Assembly (NCBI GenBank): GCA_036873755.1
Contig: JAVTVY010006829.1
Coordinates: 186,001-250,000, forward strand
Length of the DNA: 64,000 bases
DNA from: Hanleya hanleyi
Taxonomy: Eukaryota; Mollusca; Polyplacophora; Lepidopleurida; Hanleyidae
Direction of reading: 5' to 3'
Made by a program: the position numbers and the translations under genes. Below the pieces are notes generated by a model. It did not search any database and was not told where the DNA came from. It was given only the letters and a program-made list of their open reading frames with translations. Below are positions 1 to 11,300 of the stretch, piece by piece; position 1 is the stretch's first letter, and every line of letters starts with the position of its first letter.

Positions 1-332
1 GTTATCGGGTAAACGACAGTTGGCCCTCATTAAAAGTTGTTTCATTGTTCCCAGGGGCATTGCAGGGGGTTGTTGATAATACTAGACTTTGTAGTTCTAT
101 CTTATTTCTCATAATCCGTGACTAGGGGTGGTATGAACATCATGTCTATCACGATTTAATATCTTTTACATTTTACAATGTACGTGATATGCAATAGCAA
201 ATTGTAAATTAATATGTAATGTGGTTATTGGTTCACCATTAACTCGCTTGTACCTTGAAGTCGGTCGCATTCTCATTCAGACTTACACAAACCAATATAT
301 TGTTTAATTCCAACGCAATATATTTTCTCCAG

Positions 333-471
333 ATCTCCAGAAGCGGATTGTCTATATGACAGTGCTACGCCTCTGATGAACTATGATTACAAACACAGCC
401 CTCCAGGACGTATGTTCAGTGCAGACACGCAGTGTAAAATGATTTTCGGTAAATCGTCCGGATTGTGTGGG
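333..471 (+). CDS. metalloprotease exon: start of disintegrin-like region
   Basis: The acceptor is ttttctccag, ending at 332; a second possible AG ends at 340. The donor is gtaaag at 472. The 46 codons begin in phase 2 and end in phase 0. The peptide holds S-P-E-A-D-C-L-Y-D, P-P-G-R-M-F-S-A-D-T-Q-C and a final G-L-C-G. This corresponds to the segment directly after the protease domain in ADAMTS proteins (C-L-x-D ... P-G-x-x-Y-x-x-D-x-Q-C-x-x-x-F-G). The ORF is too short to be found by length alone; it is recognised by motif and splice sites. Confidence 0.72.
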
Positions 472-2261
472 GTAAAGTTACATTCATTTACATACACGTT
501 ACATACATATTTGAAATGTCTCGTGTTATATTAGTATATGAGATAGGTTTTTTTTTATAGATGAAGGTTTCCTGGTCAGAGATAGATAATTACATTTCGA
601 GTTCAAAATGGTTCATTAAAGGTGTGAAATGATAAAGCAACCAATGGCGCAACTACTTCAAGAGAAATATAATCTGGAATCCATATGAAAGAATCTGGTT
701 CAACAAATCATATGTGAGATCTTAAAGGCATTCCTTCGAACTGTACCGAAACACTGATAGAGTAAACGTGGCTTTCGCTCGCCATTGATAATATATTGTG
801 TAATATAGTGGGAACCTGATGGCTTAGAAAAAAAGAAGAAAAAAGTTAATCTTCAGTGAAAGCAAATTAAGATGACGGTTAAAGCATGCTTTCATATCAC
901 CACCAGCCCTTCTGTGGTCACCGAGGTGGACAAGTCGATTCTGTTGATAGCACAAGGGGTCATGGCGCTTTGGTAATGCAATTCACTTGCCTCAATGTTA
1001 TAGATCATGGGATAAAGATAAACTGACCGATGTTCAAATATACTTTTTCGTATTTCAGGAGCCGAATCTTCAGAGAGCCATATGTAGCCGGCTGTGGTGT
1101 CGATCGCCCCAGGACCCTGGTCGATGTCTTACTAACGCTCTTCTATATGCTCTGCCTGGTACGACTTGTGGCGTGAACCTGGTATGTAAATCAATTCTTT
1201 TCCTCGTTCATGTTTTTAGCAATATAAAAAGGGAGAGTGAAAAACAAATGTTTCAAATATAAAATAGAAATATGTAGAATGTTGAATACTAATCTCCTAT
1301 ATGAATAACAAGCTGTACCACCTTGAGTACTAACTAATTGTATTTGTTATGACCTTTCGCAGATAGTGAACATCTACTTCAGATTAAAAAGCAAATATCT
1401 AGTATCTGCGGAAGCTAGTGATCAATACATTTCACCATTTATTCATTTACAGAATTGGGATTGCTATATTTCAACTGTTACACATCGATTGTGCAACGGT
1501 TATTTATTACGAACGGAAAAACCAATAACAATCCCCACGGAAACGGTGTGCTGATTTTCGGATTGTTTAAGGATGTACGTTGGTGGTAAATCAAAGTAAT
1601 TAACTTTTTGAATGATCTGTGTTGTTGCATTCATAACTGTGTAATATGAAGAAAAAGTGAATACTGCATGTGTTTTACAGCATTGTGAGCGAATGTTCTG
1701 CGTTCCTCCCCGAGTGCTGTCCGTTTCCAGATGGAACGACAATCAGGCGACACCGCCATCAAAATCATCTGGCGAGAAACTGAGAAATAGGGTCAGTAAG
1801 ACAAGGCGGCCAACGTACAGAAATTTAAGAGGTAAGATTGTGCAGTCTGATACAATCATCATGCATGTATATATTACACACAAAACGTATTAAAATCTGC
1901 CTTCCCATCATGAACAGGAAGGAGTTGATATTGCTTTCTGCAACTAGCCTGTGTACAAATAATCTGATCCCGTCTCCTTCATTAAAGCAAATCTTTCGCT
2001 GAAGTATTTTACACATCGTTTACAACCTTTACCAATGGTTTTAATTTACCCAAGTTTGAAATGCAGATCAAATATTGATGCTGGGTGTATCCAGAGTGTA
2101 CGTTTGTAAATTAATTCTTATTATTTATTTCAGTTCGATGTCGGGATAGGAATATACGCCAGTGTATAAAGTCCGTCCGGACCAATCCTAGCGCATGTCG
2201 TAACAGACGTATTCTTAAAACGTGTTGCCAGTCTTGCTCTCGTTATCAAAACACCTCGTGA
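333..2261 (+). CDS. MIG-17-like ADAM/ADAMTS metalloprotease, C-terminal four exons (partial gene)
   Basis: Joined exons 333-471, 1059-1181, 1681-1831 and 2134-2261 form one open frame of about 180 codons ending in TGA at 2259-2261. All introns are GT-AG, and the phases agree (0, 0, 1 for the three internal junctions). The product contains the ADAMTS-type disintegrin-like cysteine pattern (C-L-Y-D; A-D-T-Q-C; S-R-L-W-C; G-T-T-C-G; F-C-V), then a basic linker of about 35 residues, then a six-cysteine PLAC domain with the adjacent C-C pair. Family knowledge: such enzymes are secreted zinc endopeptidases acting on extracellular matrix, and PLAC helps target them. The signal, pro- and metalloprotease domains (HExxH) must lie left of position 1. 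No TSP1 motif (W-x-x-W / C-S-x-T-C) lies between the cysteine-rich part and PLAC. That order matches nematode MIG-17 rather than a classical ADAMTS. Naming the exact orthologue is inference. Confidence 0.78.
1059..1181 (+). CDS. metalloprotease exon: disintegrin-like/cysteine-rich region
   Basis: The acceptor tatttcag ends at 1058 and the donor gtatgt starts at 1182. The exon is 123 nt, exactly 41 codons, phase 0 at both ends. It encodes I-C-S-R-L-W-C, then a cysteine in G-R-C-L-T-N, then P-G-T-T-C-G-V-N-L. This is the diagnostic ADAMTS block C-x-x-L-W-C ... C-x-T ... D/P-G-T-x-C-G. The open frame that starts upstream at 987 is intron read-through and not the real start. Confidence 0.78.
1681..1831 (+). 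CDS. metalloprotease exon: end of cysteine-rich region plus basic linker
   Basis: The acceptor tgttttacag ends at 1680 and the donor gtaaga starts at 1832. The exon has 50 codons plus one base. The first residues H-C-E-R-M-F-C-V complete the ADAMTS pattern C-G-x-x-x-W/H-C-x-x-x-x-C-V begun in the previous exon, which is strong evidence that the two exons join. The remaining 40 or so residues are hydrophilic and basic (many K, R, S, with K-T-R-R-P-T-Y-R-N), a likely unstructured linker or proprotein-convertase-sensitive tether. No thrombospondin repeat is present. Confidence 0.74.
2134..2261 (+). CDS. metalloprotease terminal exon: PLAC domain
   Basis: The acceptor ttatttatttcag ends at 2133. 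Joined in phase 1 to the previous exon, it reads V-R-C-R-D ... Q-C-I-K-S-V ... A-C-R ... T-C-C-Q-S-C and then TGA. Six cysteines spaced C-x-D-x(5)-C-x(8-9)-C-x(9)-C-C-x-x-C fit the PLAC (protease and lacunin) domain found at the C terminus of ADAMTS, papilin, PACE4 and MIG-17. An ShK domain was considered, but the adjacent C-C pair fits PLAC better. No clear AATAAA lies just downstream; the nearest seen is at about 4083. Confidence 0.75.
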
Positions 2262-4300
2262 ATCTCAAGAACATTCATTTAATACCTATACTATTTATAA
2301 CAGGTACCTGTTATTTATTGTTTTACCTGTGATTGTCAAATTTTAGATGTATCGATTTCTGTTATGTATATATCAACAGTAAATACTACATTTCATGACT
2401 GTGATCTAAGAAAGAAGAATGGTAATTAGTAAATAGAAGTTTCTCTCGATGTTGGTTGCAATTACCCAAAATCTCTTCCGATCTCGTCATATTTGATGTA
2501 TATATTTTGTTATCTACAAAATCTGTATGTCGAAGGTCTATTCGGCTATCCGTGCGTATTGAACCAATGGAATACATCTCACACACATTGATCATGGTCA
2601 ATTACAGATATGATAATTTTAACTGTTCGGTATGGGTTGAGATATAGTGCATATATGACATGACCAAACATTGTATGGCATTTAGAAGTCAAGACATGAA
2701 GAAAAACAAGATTATATAGTTATGTTCTTCAATATTTAACTGAGAAATACGACGTTTCCCTGTATAGTCCTACACCATGTATGAATATATACAAGAACAT
2801 TGTGTTTCTTAAATCAGTTTTTACAACATGACAGAATAATATGTAGCCTATTTGTTCGTGGAAGTTTGGACAAGTTTCTGCATTCAAAATATTTTCAACA
2901 AACAAAATACACCTGAAGAGCGACGGATTCGAGAAAACGAACAAAAACTACAGAGGATCGATTATATATTATCTTCAATTCATGGCTGGTTATTTCTTCA
3001 ACCAAGTTAAATTACTATAACCCAGTCTAACTATGACTTAATTCTCACTATTATTTGTTATTTGGAGAAAAGTTTAGAGAAAATTAATTCATTGTTCAAG
3101 CGATCATCCTGTGCTAGATAATCGTGCGTGACTCATTGCCTGGTTCGATAACTAATCTTTAGTGGGTATCTCCACACGTCTTGTCCGACAGCGTATTTAA
3201 GAGCGTAAATTTTGGTATAAAGAAATATTTTTTGTCCATTTTTTCATCAACCTATATAGTTGTTAATGAGTTTTCTTATTAGGCGAAAACACATGTCGAA
3301 TTTTGGGAACCTGTTGTTGATCCTTGGAACCTTAAATCGTATAGCTGGTGTGACTCACCGTCACTAATTAAGTGACGTCACCAATTAAATGACGTCACCT
3401 CGAAGCTTTTTGGCATGTTGTTTATACAGACAACTGCGAAATATCGATGGGCTTCAAATACATCAACCAAACAAACGGTACAATTACAATAAAACACGTT
3501 GCTTCTGAGTTCAAAAGCCTTTTTTGCAAGTGATGAGTTAAGAGAATTATTCAAACGTCGATATTGTGAACAAATCGTAAGTTGCTTAAGCTGCACGGGC
3601 ATAATGTATCATATGGCGAAGGACATGTTCGTACCTTCAACTACTGATGACTATATCGTACAATTTTACGGCCAGGGTATTGTTGATGACCTCCAGATGG
3701 AACTGTTAACAAACGAATGCAGTTCAATGCCAGGAAGATTAGGATATATACATAGATACTGCGATAAACCGCGTGTTATGGAGGCAATCTAACGATTGCT
3801 CTCAGAAGAATATCAGTGGAGTGGTGTGTCTCCCCATCAATATCATTGCACCTCGTCCCTTACTTCGCTTTAATAATCAGTCAAATAAGTATGCTTGGCT
3901 ATAATCGAATGTTGTCAATGTAAGGACTCTTATCGGATTTTTGGGGTAATGATTTGTTTCCACTGTATATTTAACTTGGACGTACCATCATCTTCCTTCA
4001 TTATCTAACCGGTATGCGACTACGTTGTCTGTTATTGTGTCATAAAATGTGTATATAGAGTATTATCTATCTTCGTTTGGAAAATAAAATATAAGTTATA
4101 CTATCGAAACGATTTGATAGCAGTCGATAAAATCAGCACTGCCCATCCCGTCAAAATAGATGGAAGAATCTCACTGCCTTTGCTCATCGATCAACTGTTA
4201 GCATTATATCTTCGTTTCTCGTCATTCCATTGTTTTACTTACAGAAGAGGTAGGATGACTTTTCACTTGATGAAATTAAAAGCTGTTTAAAATGACATGA
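2262..4300. other. intergenic DNA, no gene seen
   Basis: A+T-rich DNA downstream of the metalloprotease stop. Open frames here (for example 3499-3792 +) match no family and lack splice or start context. The only marked feature is a pair of TGACGTCA palindromes at 3373-3397. Confidence 0.6.
3373..3397. promoter_or_regulatory. two CRE-like palindromes TGACGTCA
   Basis: Perfect TGACGTCA octamers at 3373-3380 and 3390-3397 lie within near-repeats of aattaa(g/a)tgacgtcacc. TGACGTCA is the consensus CREB/ATF site. No adjacent transcription unit is recognised, so this may be a short tandem duplication inside an old repeat. Confidence 0.3.
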
Positions 4301-4321
4301 TGTTCTGTTCTATTTCTGAGA

Positions 4322-4395
4322 AAGAGAGAGAGAGAGAGAATTAAGGTTTAACGTCGTGTTCAACAATATTTCAGCTATTTTCTGACTGCAATTCG
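4322..4395 (-). repeat. LINE 3'-end fragment with (TC)n tail
   Basis: A (GA)n run is followed by attaaggtttaacgtcg and a block shared with 13010, 54230 and 62470. On the minus strand this is a LINE 3' end followed by a (TC)n tail. Only the last 70 bp or so are present. Confidence 0.55.
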
Positions 4396-5654
4396 TAGGT
4401 ACACAGACTTCAGTGCTAAAGCAAGTTCTCTTCTCCATGGAAAGGAAAGTTCTAATAAGACCAGGTAAATGGATGACTGGAAATTATTTCATAATATTAT
4501 TAACTGCGACGATAGGCCAAACTGTCTCCAGACCGAACTGCCCATTGTTTATGCTTTATCCTGAACATTGGCGACTCTCTGTTCATAATTCCTTCTTCTA
4601 TTATATAGAATGGGCAAACGGAACATCCATCCGTTCACACCGGAATAGGCCGCTGTATCCAGTAAATATAATTAAACTTTTTAGCTTTTATATATAGAAA
4701 AATGGCCGAATAGCACAATTATCGATAAAACGTTGTGTGCATATCCGTAGATTTCTGAGTCAGAGTATGAAAGGCATACACGATATATACACCTTGCAAT
4801 CACGTCTGATTTTCACCCATGGGAAATCCAAACGCTCTCCGTTATTTTTTAATTACATTTTTTATGTCACTCCATTCAGTTCTGAGAAACCGTTCAGTTC
4901 CAAATAACTGACAAACGTGATGGGTGTCATTTGTGTGTATGTTGTAATACGTGAGACTGGTTATCATGGTGTAATTTAGACAATGGCGAACAGGTGACTG
5001 CTATCAGCTCTTCAATTCCGAAAGACGTGCGAATGACCCGTCCATCGTATTTGCATGTTCTTAAGTTAAGGGTCTTTCGAGCCTCTTTTATGTGGACCAG
5101 AAAACCCAGTCATTTGCACAGAACAAAATATGTTATGTGCAGTCACATTTGTCGTATTTTGTTTGCTAGTTAGTGCAAACAACACTGAACCTTAAATCAT
5201 CAATAAATTCCCAAATATCTTAGTTTCAAACATAATTTAGATTCTTGGGGCATAAGTTATGTGGATTTTATTCTCTGTCCTCTAAATGTTGTTTAAACAA
5301 ACTGTATCTATTGTAGGGTTTCAACGACGTAGAAATGTGTAGTTCTGTAACGAGGTGTGAACCAAATGAAAGTTACAGACATCTAACCATAGTCTACAGG
5401 TGCAATTGTTCGTGTTATACATTGAGATAGAATAATTCTAGTCAGTGAATTTAATTTGACGACAGGAATCTCAAGCTGTCTAGCCCGTATCATTGAAACA
5501 GTTGACCGTCGTTACTTGCAGCTAGACGGAGGCTAGTGTCTTACGGAAGAAGACACGCAATTAAACGCAACCGTAAATGTGGTGGGAAAAGATGCCCGCG
5601 TAATGACAAGAAGTCATATTTCTGATTTCATATCTAAAAACACAAGAACCAAAA

Positions 5655-5770
5655 ATGATCTCTGTGATGATTTGTACCGTAGCCACGGGTTTATTGCAGC
5701 TGTTCATGGGGACATCTTAAATGATATGCCCACACGGCCCCCAGCACCGGCTTGAGCGGTATTAGATACA
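5655..5770 (+). repeat. diverged PLE 3'-region fragment
   Basis: It contains gtttattgcagctgttcatg, cacacggcccc and gcggtattagatacaaat, shared with 23430-23530, 49640-49750, 54790-54900 (inverted) and 63610-63710. It lies directly before the PLE coding remnant that starts at about 5785. Confidence 0.5.
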
Positions 5771-5784
5771 AATATCCGAGAACA

Positions 5785-6600
5785 ACGAACGTCTTAAGGA
5801 AGAACTAGATAACAAAGGACATATACCGCATAGACATGTATCTACTTGGGATTTTTCGACTCTCGTCACTACTATTCCTCTTCAGGATCTCATTGAACAC
5901 CTTAGTTCATTAATAATAACGATGTTAACTGGTCATCGGTATGTTAATGTCACGTAACTGCACTGCACGTAAAGGATATCATTCTTGGGATGTTTATAGA
6001 ATTGCTTGGAGTTCTCATTAACAATATCTATGTGAAATTCGGCAATACCATATGGCAACAGCCTATAGCCATCGCAAAGGGCAGAATTTGTGCACCACTG
6101 TTGGCAGACCTATACCTGTTCAAGTATGAATACGCCTATAACCTTTTCATTCACCATACGCTATATAGACGATCTCGTATCACTGGGTAATCCTTATATT
6201 AGCGACGCTGTGAAGGATGATCCCCTTCACAGGATAGCCCATCTGGAACAACATATCTGGACCTATAAATTTACAAGAATGATCAGAGCTTTCTCTCGCG
6301 TAGATTCTATGACGAGAGAGACGATTACAATATTGACATAGCTATACCCATTTATGGATAGCAATATTCCAGAGGGACCTGTATACAGCGAATACATATC
6401 TCGCCTGGTATCATTTGCTATATCATGTGCAGACTGACGATTTTAATCAACGCCACATAATATTACTGCAGAAACTTGTCAAACATGGCTATACCATCAA
6501 ACGCCTCCATTCAAAGTTTGTCAAATTCTGTGATAAATATCGTACACTGATGGCAAAATACGATTGTAGCGTGCAAGATCTCAGGATCCACGTTTCGTAA
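5785..6600 (+). pseudogene. Penelope-like element reverse transcriptase remnant
   Basis: Fragments of a PLE-type reverse transcriptase in several frames. An N-terminal part resembles S-T-W-D-F-S-T-L-x-T-T-I-P (about 5830-5890), a middle part reads C-A-P-L-L-A-D-L-Y-L-F (about 6085-6125), an R-Y-I-D-D-L-like catalytic stretch lies at about 6160-6180, and a C-terminal part K-L-V-K-H-G-Y-T-I-K-R-L-H-S-K-F ends at TAA 6598-6600. Frameshifts and stops break it, so it is not functional. Its order and final stop match the copies at 44499, 55546, 58137 and 61638. Assignment to Penelope-like elements rests on the general motif order; a profile search would settle the clade. Confidence 0.6.
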
Positions 6601-7045
6601 CATGTGTCTAATTACGCTTAACACCGAGGCTAGAGGCCGTTTCTGTGTTTTACATATCCATGGTGTTTAAATGAATAACCACAATCAAAGCGTGACTGAG
6701 ATACATACTCTGGAATCGACTTATAATTTATTTGAATAAATAATGATGGTCAGTGATCAGGATTTTATGTATAGATCATCATCATGTCTTGTATAGATCA
6801 TCATCATGTCTTGTATAGATCATCATCATGTCTTGTATAGATCATCATCATGTCTTGTATAGATCATCATCATGTCTTGTATAGATCATCATCATGTCTT
6901 GCTGACATCATTGAAAACTGTTGACCATTTCTTGCTATTATTTTTATTTGATACGCGTTGGAAATAAGTCTTTCAATTATTGACGCGGAAATTCTTTGAT
7001 GGACGACCGCTGAATACTGATTGTCGAATCTGCGCTAGTTATATT
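6601..7045 (+). repeat. PLE 3' region, with internal satellite
   Basis: It follows the RT stop as in the 61.6 kb copy: caatcaaagcgtgactgagatac, a block ending actgttgacc, then gacgcggaaattcttt and gatggacgac. An internal stretch is expanded into a 22-bp tandem repeat (6770-6901). Confidence 0.6.
6770..6901 (+). repeat. 22-bp minisatellite, 6 copies
   Basis: The unit tatagatcatcatcatgtcttg starts at 6770, 6792, 6814, 6836, 6858 and 6880. It grew from the gaacatcatgatgtcttg segment of the PLE 3' region. Confidence 0.9.
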
Positions 7046-7050
7046 TTAGG

Positions 7051-7180
7051 ACACTAGCCTATCTTTGATATGTTACACTAGCCTGTCTTTGATATGTTAC
7101 ACTAGCCTGTCTTTGATATGTTACACTAGCGTGTCTTTACATCGATATGTAACACTAGCCTGTCTTTACATTGATGTGTC
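7051..7180 (+). repeat. 24-30-bp minisatellite, about 5 copies
   Basis: The unit acactagcctgtctttgatatgtt is repeated at 7051, 7075 and 7099, followed by two longer variants containing tttaca. It starts right after the end of the PLE 3' region. The open frame across it (7065-7421) is a product of the repeat. Confidence 0.85.
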
Positions 7181-7985
7181 ATGTTTGGTGGGTTCTGGTG
7201 CACACATTGTCGTGGAAGCAGACATTTATATGGGCGACGACTGGCTACTGGATGTTGGATGGAATGCAGTAAGGTATATGTTTGAGCTATATAAATCAGA
7301 CTGGGAACAGGCTATGGATATTAATGTCATAAAAATATTCCCACAAACAACCACAGATATATGGAACGATAATATTAATAGTCATTCAATCCACAAATAC
7401 TGTACACATAAAATGCTTTAGAGAGCTAACCACAGCAAACCGGGCTAAAGTTATGCGAAAAGCTTTAAAAGAACCGACCTTTATATGACATCATGCACAT
7501 TTAACCTACGGTATTTACACAGAGGACAGTGTTCGCACATCGTATACTATACATACTTATTCATTGCGTTTACTTCAACATAAATTTGAAGTATAATTGA
7601 TAAACAATGTGTTTCATTAAGACTTCTAACGATTTGGTGACCATCAACAAGATTTCATGAAATATGAACCTATTAGAATAATGTTGGGTCGGATGTATAT
7701 TGAGATACTCACAATCCACGGATTCACAAATCAATAAGCAATGGCTCAGTCATCTAACAACGCTTTTCTATAGGATTTTGAATACAAAGAGAACAATTCA
7801 TAAATATGATTGCCGGATCAGAGCTGCCAAAATGTGAAACTATTCTGTCCCAATTCGATAAAAGTGCTCTAGATATATTTTGCACTAATTATTACCTTTT
7901 GTGTGAAAGCCGTGGATATTTACACCATTTTTACAATTTACGTTCGTGTCTGTCAATGACAGTCTATGTACAAGTCTTGAGCAGG

Positions 7986-8364
7986 TCATGTGAGTTGTTC
8001 CAACCTTTTCCTCCGTAAAAGATGGCACAAGAGAAATAGGCTTAAAAGCAGTAAAACTCCCACAAGGATAATGAGAATCCAGACGACATGGCTCGTCATT
8101 GTCCGACCCATGCCTAAGATGGGCCCCCACGAGCAATCTGAAGAGGTGCTGTTCTCTTGGCTGCTGATTTGTGGCAGAAATCGAAGTTTAGAAACAGCTG
8201 AAGCTAAGTCTGCCACATTTGGGAGAATGTTTACCCAGAATTCCACTTCCTTTCCTTCAGAACAGGGTTCAGTGTGCAAGCGATCCCCTATCTGAAGGTA
8301 GAATGGATCTTTGCTATCATATTCCGGCCACGGCACTGGGACCTCTTTCCCCTTGTTTGGATTT
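7986..8364 (-). CDS. triple-esterase exon 4: tail of domain 3, stalk, transmembrane helix
   Basis: The acceptor gtgtttcag precedes 8364. The exon starts N-P-N-K-G ... P-W-P-E-Y-D ... F-Y-L-Q-I-G ... F-W-V-N-I-L-P-N-V, again the C-terminal end of an esterase domain. A stalk of about 40 residues with N-S-T-S-S follows, then a helix of about 24 hydrophobic residues beginning V-V-W-I-L-I-I-L-V-G-V and a short basic tail R-R-K-R-L-E-Q-L-T before TGA (7986-7988). The positive charges after the helix predict type I topology with the esterase domains outside. The tail is far shorter than that of neuroligins and ends in no recognised PDZ ligand. Confidence 0.88.
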
Positions 8365-11300
8365 CTGAAACACACAAATATATAGATATATATATATATC
8401 AGATATTAAAATCTGTTCTTTGGTGCATCCAAAATTTGACAAACTATTTGGAAAGAAAAGGATTCTCAGATCAGATATATAGTTCAAATTAGAGGTACAT
8501 GAATAACGTTGTTTACTGATGTGCAATGTTATTTTCTGTAAGGGAGTAGAGGACGTTCATTTTCATGCACTTATAACGTGATAATTTGTCAATTTTTTCA
8601 CACCAGGCTGAATTTCATAACATAAGTTCCCAGACACCATAAAATGGGGAAAAAAGTCACAAAAGTCTTATATCTGACACAACCGAACAATTTATGTGTA
8701 TTATCCTGTTAAAAATATATGAACCCTCCGACCATGTAAACTGTGGTTGAAGGGTATCCGACCAAGGAAATTTGGTCGGAAATTCGTGGTTGAAAAAAGC
8801 GATTAAGAAATGGATGGTCGTGATCGACCAAGTATTATCTGATCGAACTCCGGCCAATCAATATATGGTCGCTCCGACAAGGAAAAGTGTGGTCGGATAG
8901 CGACCAGATAATAATACTTTCGACCATTTTGTTCTAACAGTGGTTCAATGGCGGGGTAGGAATGACCAAAAAGTGGGCATTTTAGATTCAAAGTTTCGGG
9001 AGTACAAAATGTCCCGAGGATAAAAATTACTTGTGGTACCCCCAAAATTCATCCGTATTCATTTTCAACAAAAAGACAAACTTGTGCCCATGCCCATACC
9101 CGCCTTCTCCTGGACATAGGCTTGGAAGGCTCAATTTATTTTATACTACAATTTTCTGATAAAGCATGGTAACTCCCTCCCTTGTTTTGTGACGTATTAA
9201 ACAAGAACTATATGTATTTAGTTTTATATTGAAAAAGGAGAAATCTGGCATGAGGAAGTTTGATTTAATAAGCTTCAAGCAAGGAAGATGTCAAATCTCC
9301 CTCTAGGTTTTCAGATACACGTACATATGGCTGTCATATTTATATAACGAGAATGGTGACCCTCCAACTATTTTTCATTATTATTTTCTCTCAAACCTAA
9401 AATAAACGCGGCAATTTTTGCAAGCTTTCTAGGAAAACTATCTGCATCATCAAGTAGTGGCAATAGCAAGGAGGTATACTAGTAATTACATAACATGAGA
9501 ACACCAAACGTAGAGACATATGATTGGATGTAACATGGTGAGATTTGCTGTTAAACTATAGCAGAGACAAGGAATAGCTTAGACTGAGTAATACTTGAGC
9601 GCATTGCTGAGGGTGAGAATAGCTTTCCTCCAAATGTTTGTAAAAATGAATGTATAGCCTATTTCACATTGTCGTGTTTATTGTAGGTTTAGTAAAACCC
9701 CTCCATACCAAAATATATAAATATAAATGAATACTGAAATTAAAAAACAATCAACCTCCAGAAATGAATCTCCTCAACTTCCTCTATCTATTTTGTTTTT
9801 TTTCAAACGTATTCATGCTTGGTTGAAACACTTGAATGATAAAATATCGGGATCAAAACAATGTGATATAAAAAATGCATCATACCCATTATGAGCAAAG
9901 TTGGTGATGTACGTCATGATCTGAATGCTCAGGTAATGGTCGGTACCAGTGTAGGTGTAGTTGTAATGATGGTTATTGAATGCCAAGCCCAGGAACACCG
10001 GTATGTAATCATTCCGGTAGGTGTCGCTGCCGAGAATGCCCGGATCAGAGTTCTGGAAAGGTCGTTTGTATAGGTACGATGTTGCTCCCGATTCGGTGTG
10101 GAGCCTAGCTGATACTTCTATAGGAACAGAGAGCAAGAAATCCGTCATTATGCCTTTGTATGTTTGGAAATTACCCACGTCACGAGACGAGTAAGTTTGT
10201 AAGAAATAATGGTTGGATATCATTTCCGTCAATAGAGCAGCCCCGCGATATATAGGTAAATGCCGAACAATAAGTGATTCTAGTGAATCACTGAGCTCCT
10301 TGTCAGTCATTAAACCTTTGGGATATTGCCCGGACAAAAGTTTCGTCATGTATTCCTCGTCATATCCAAAAATTGCCTTCACTTTATGAAAGCTTCCATC
10401 TTCCGCTAACTTTTTAATGTCATTTGGTATCAAGAACTTGTCAATTACAGGTCCGAAATTGATTTCCGGTATGCCAGAATAATTGGATTGAGCAAATTGT
10501 TCGGCAGGTTTCGAGTTCAGGCAAGCCATCATGGCTTTGTATGGCAGAGTTGGACAACCTATTTCTTCTATGAATGTTTTAACTTTCTCCAACCGGCCTT
10601 CGATATAGTCCACAGCCGAAGGTTGCAGTGCAGAGCCACCTAGCGACAAGATTTGACTATAAAGACCCTCGGCTTGGGGAGCAAACAAAAGTAGATGCGT
10701 GATAATAGCTCCCGATTCTTGGCCGGCCAGCGTCACCTTTTCGGGATTTCCGCCAAAACTGGCGATATTCTCGTTCACCCATTTTAAGGCCGATAGGATA
10801 TCCAGAAGCCCGTAGTTCCCTGTCACCTCTGTATTTAACCCAGTACTAAAGAACCCCAAAGCCCCGAGCCTATAGTTAACCGTTACAACTACCATGTTGC
10901 CAAACGCGGCTAGGTTTGAGAGGTCTAAGTGGACACCCTCGGCATGTTTGAAATTCTTCCCATCAATAAAGACAAGGACGGGCGAAGCTTCTGTTTTGTT
11001 CTCTCGTCTTGGTGAACTGATCCTTAGATATAAGCAATCTTCGCTGATATCTGATATATCCCTCAGAAGTGATGCTCGTGCTGACACAGATTGTATACAG
11101 ACAGGGGGAGTAACTGTGCCGTCTCGTATTCCTTGCCAACTCTCTGGATCTTCCGGCTGTCTGAACCGCAACTTCTCCACTGGTGGCTTCGCATATGGTA
11201 TATTATTATACACGTCCACTAGTCCACTTCCTACTTTTTGGTGAGACCTTTTCGTGAATCCCCGGATAGTGCCGTACTTAGTTTTTGTTACCGGGGTCGT

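Noticed and set aside
3499..3792. 97-codon plus-strand frame
   Set aside because: No recognisable family, and the opposite strand is also open. No splice signals worth trusting.
6770..7180. CRISPR-like regular repeats
   Set aside because: Head-to-tail minisatellites without unique spacers, in animal DNA.
7065..7421. 118-codon frame
   Set aside because: Its N-terminal half is translated minisatellite.
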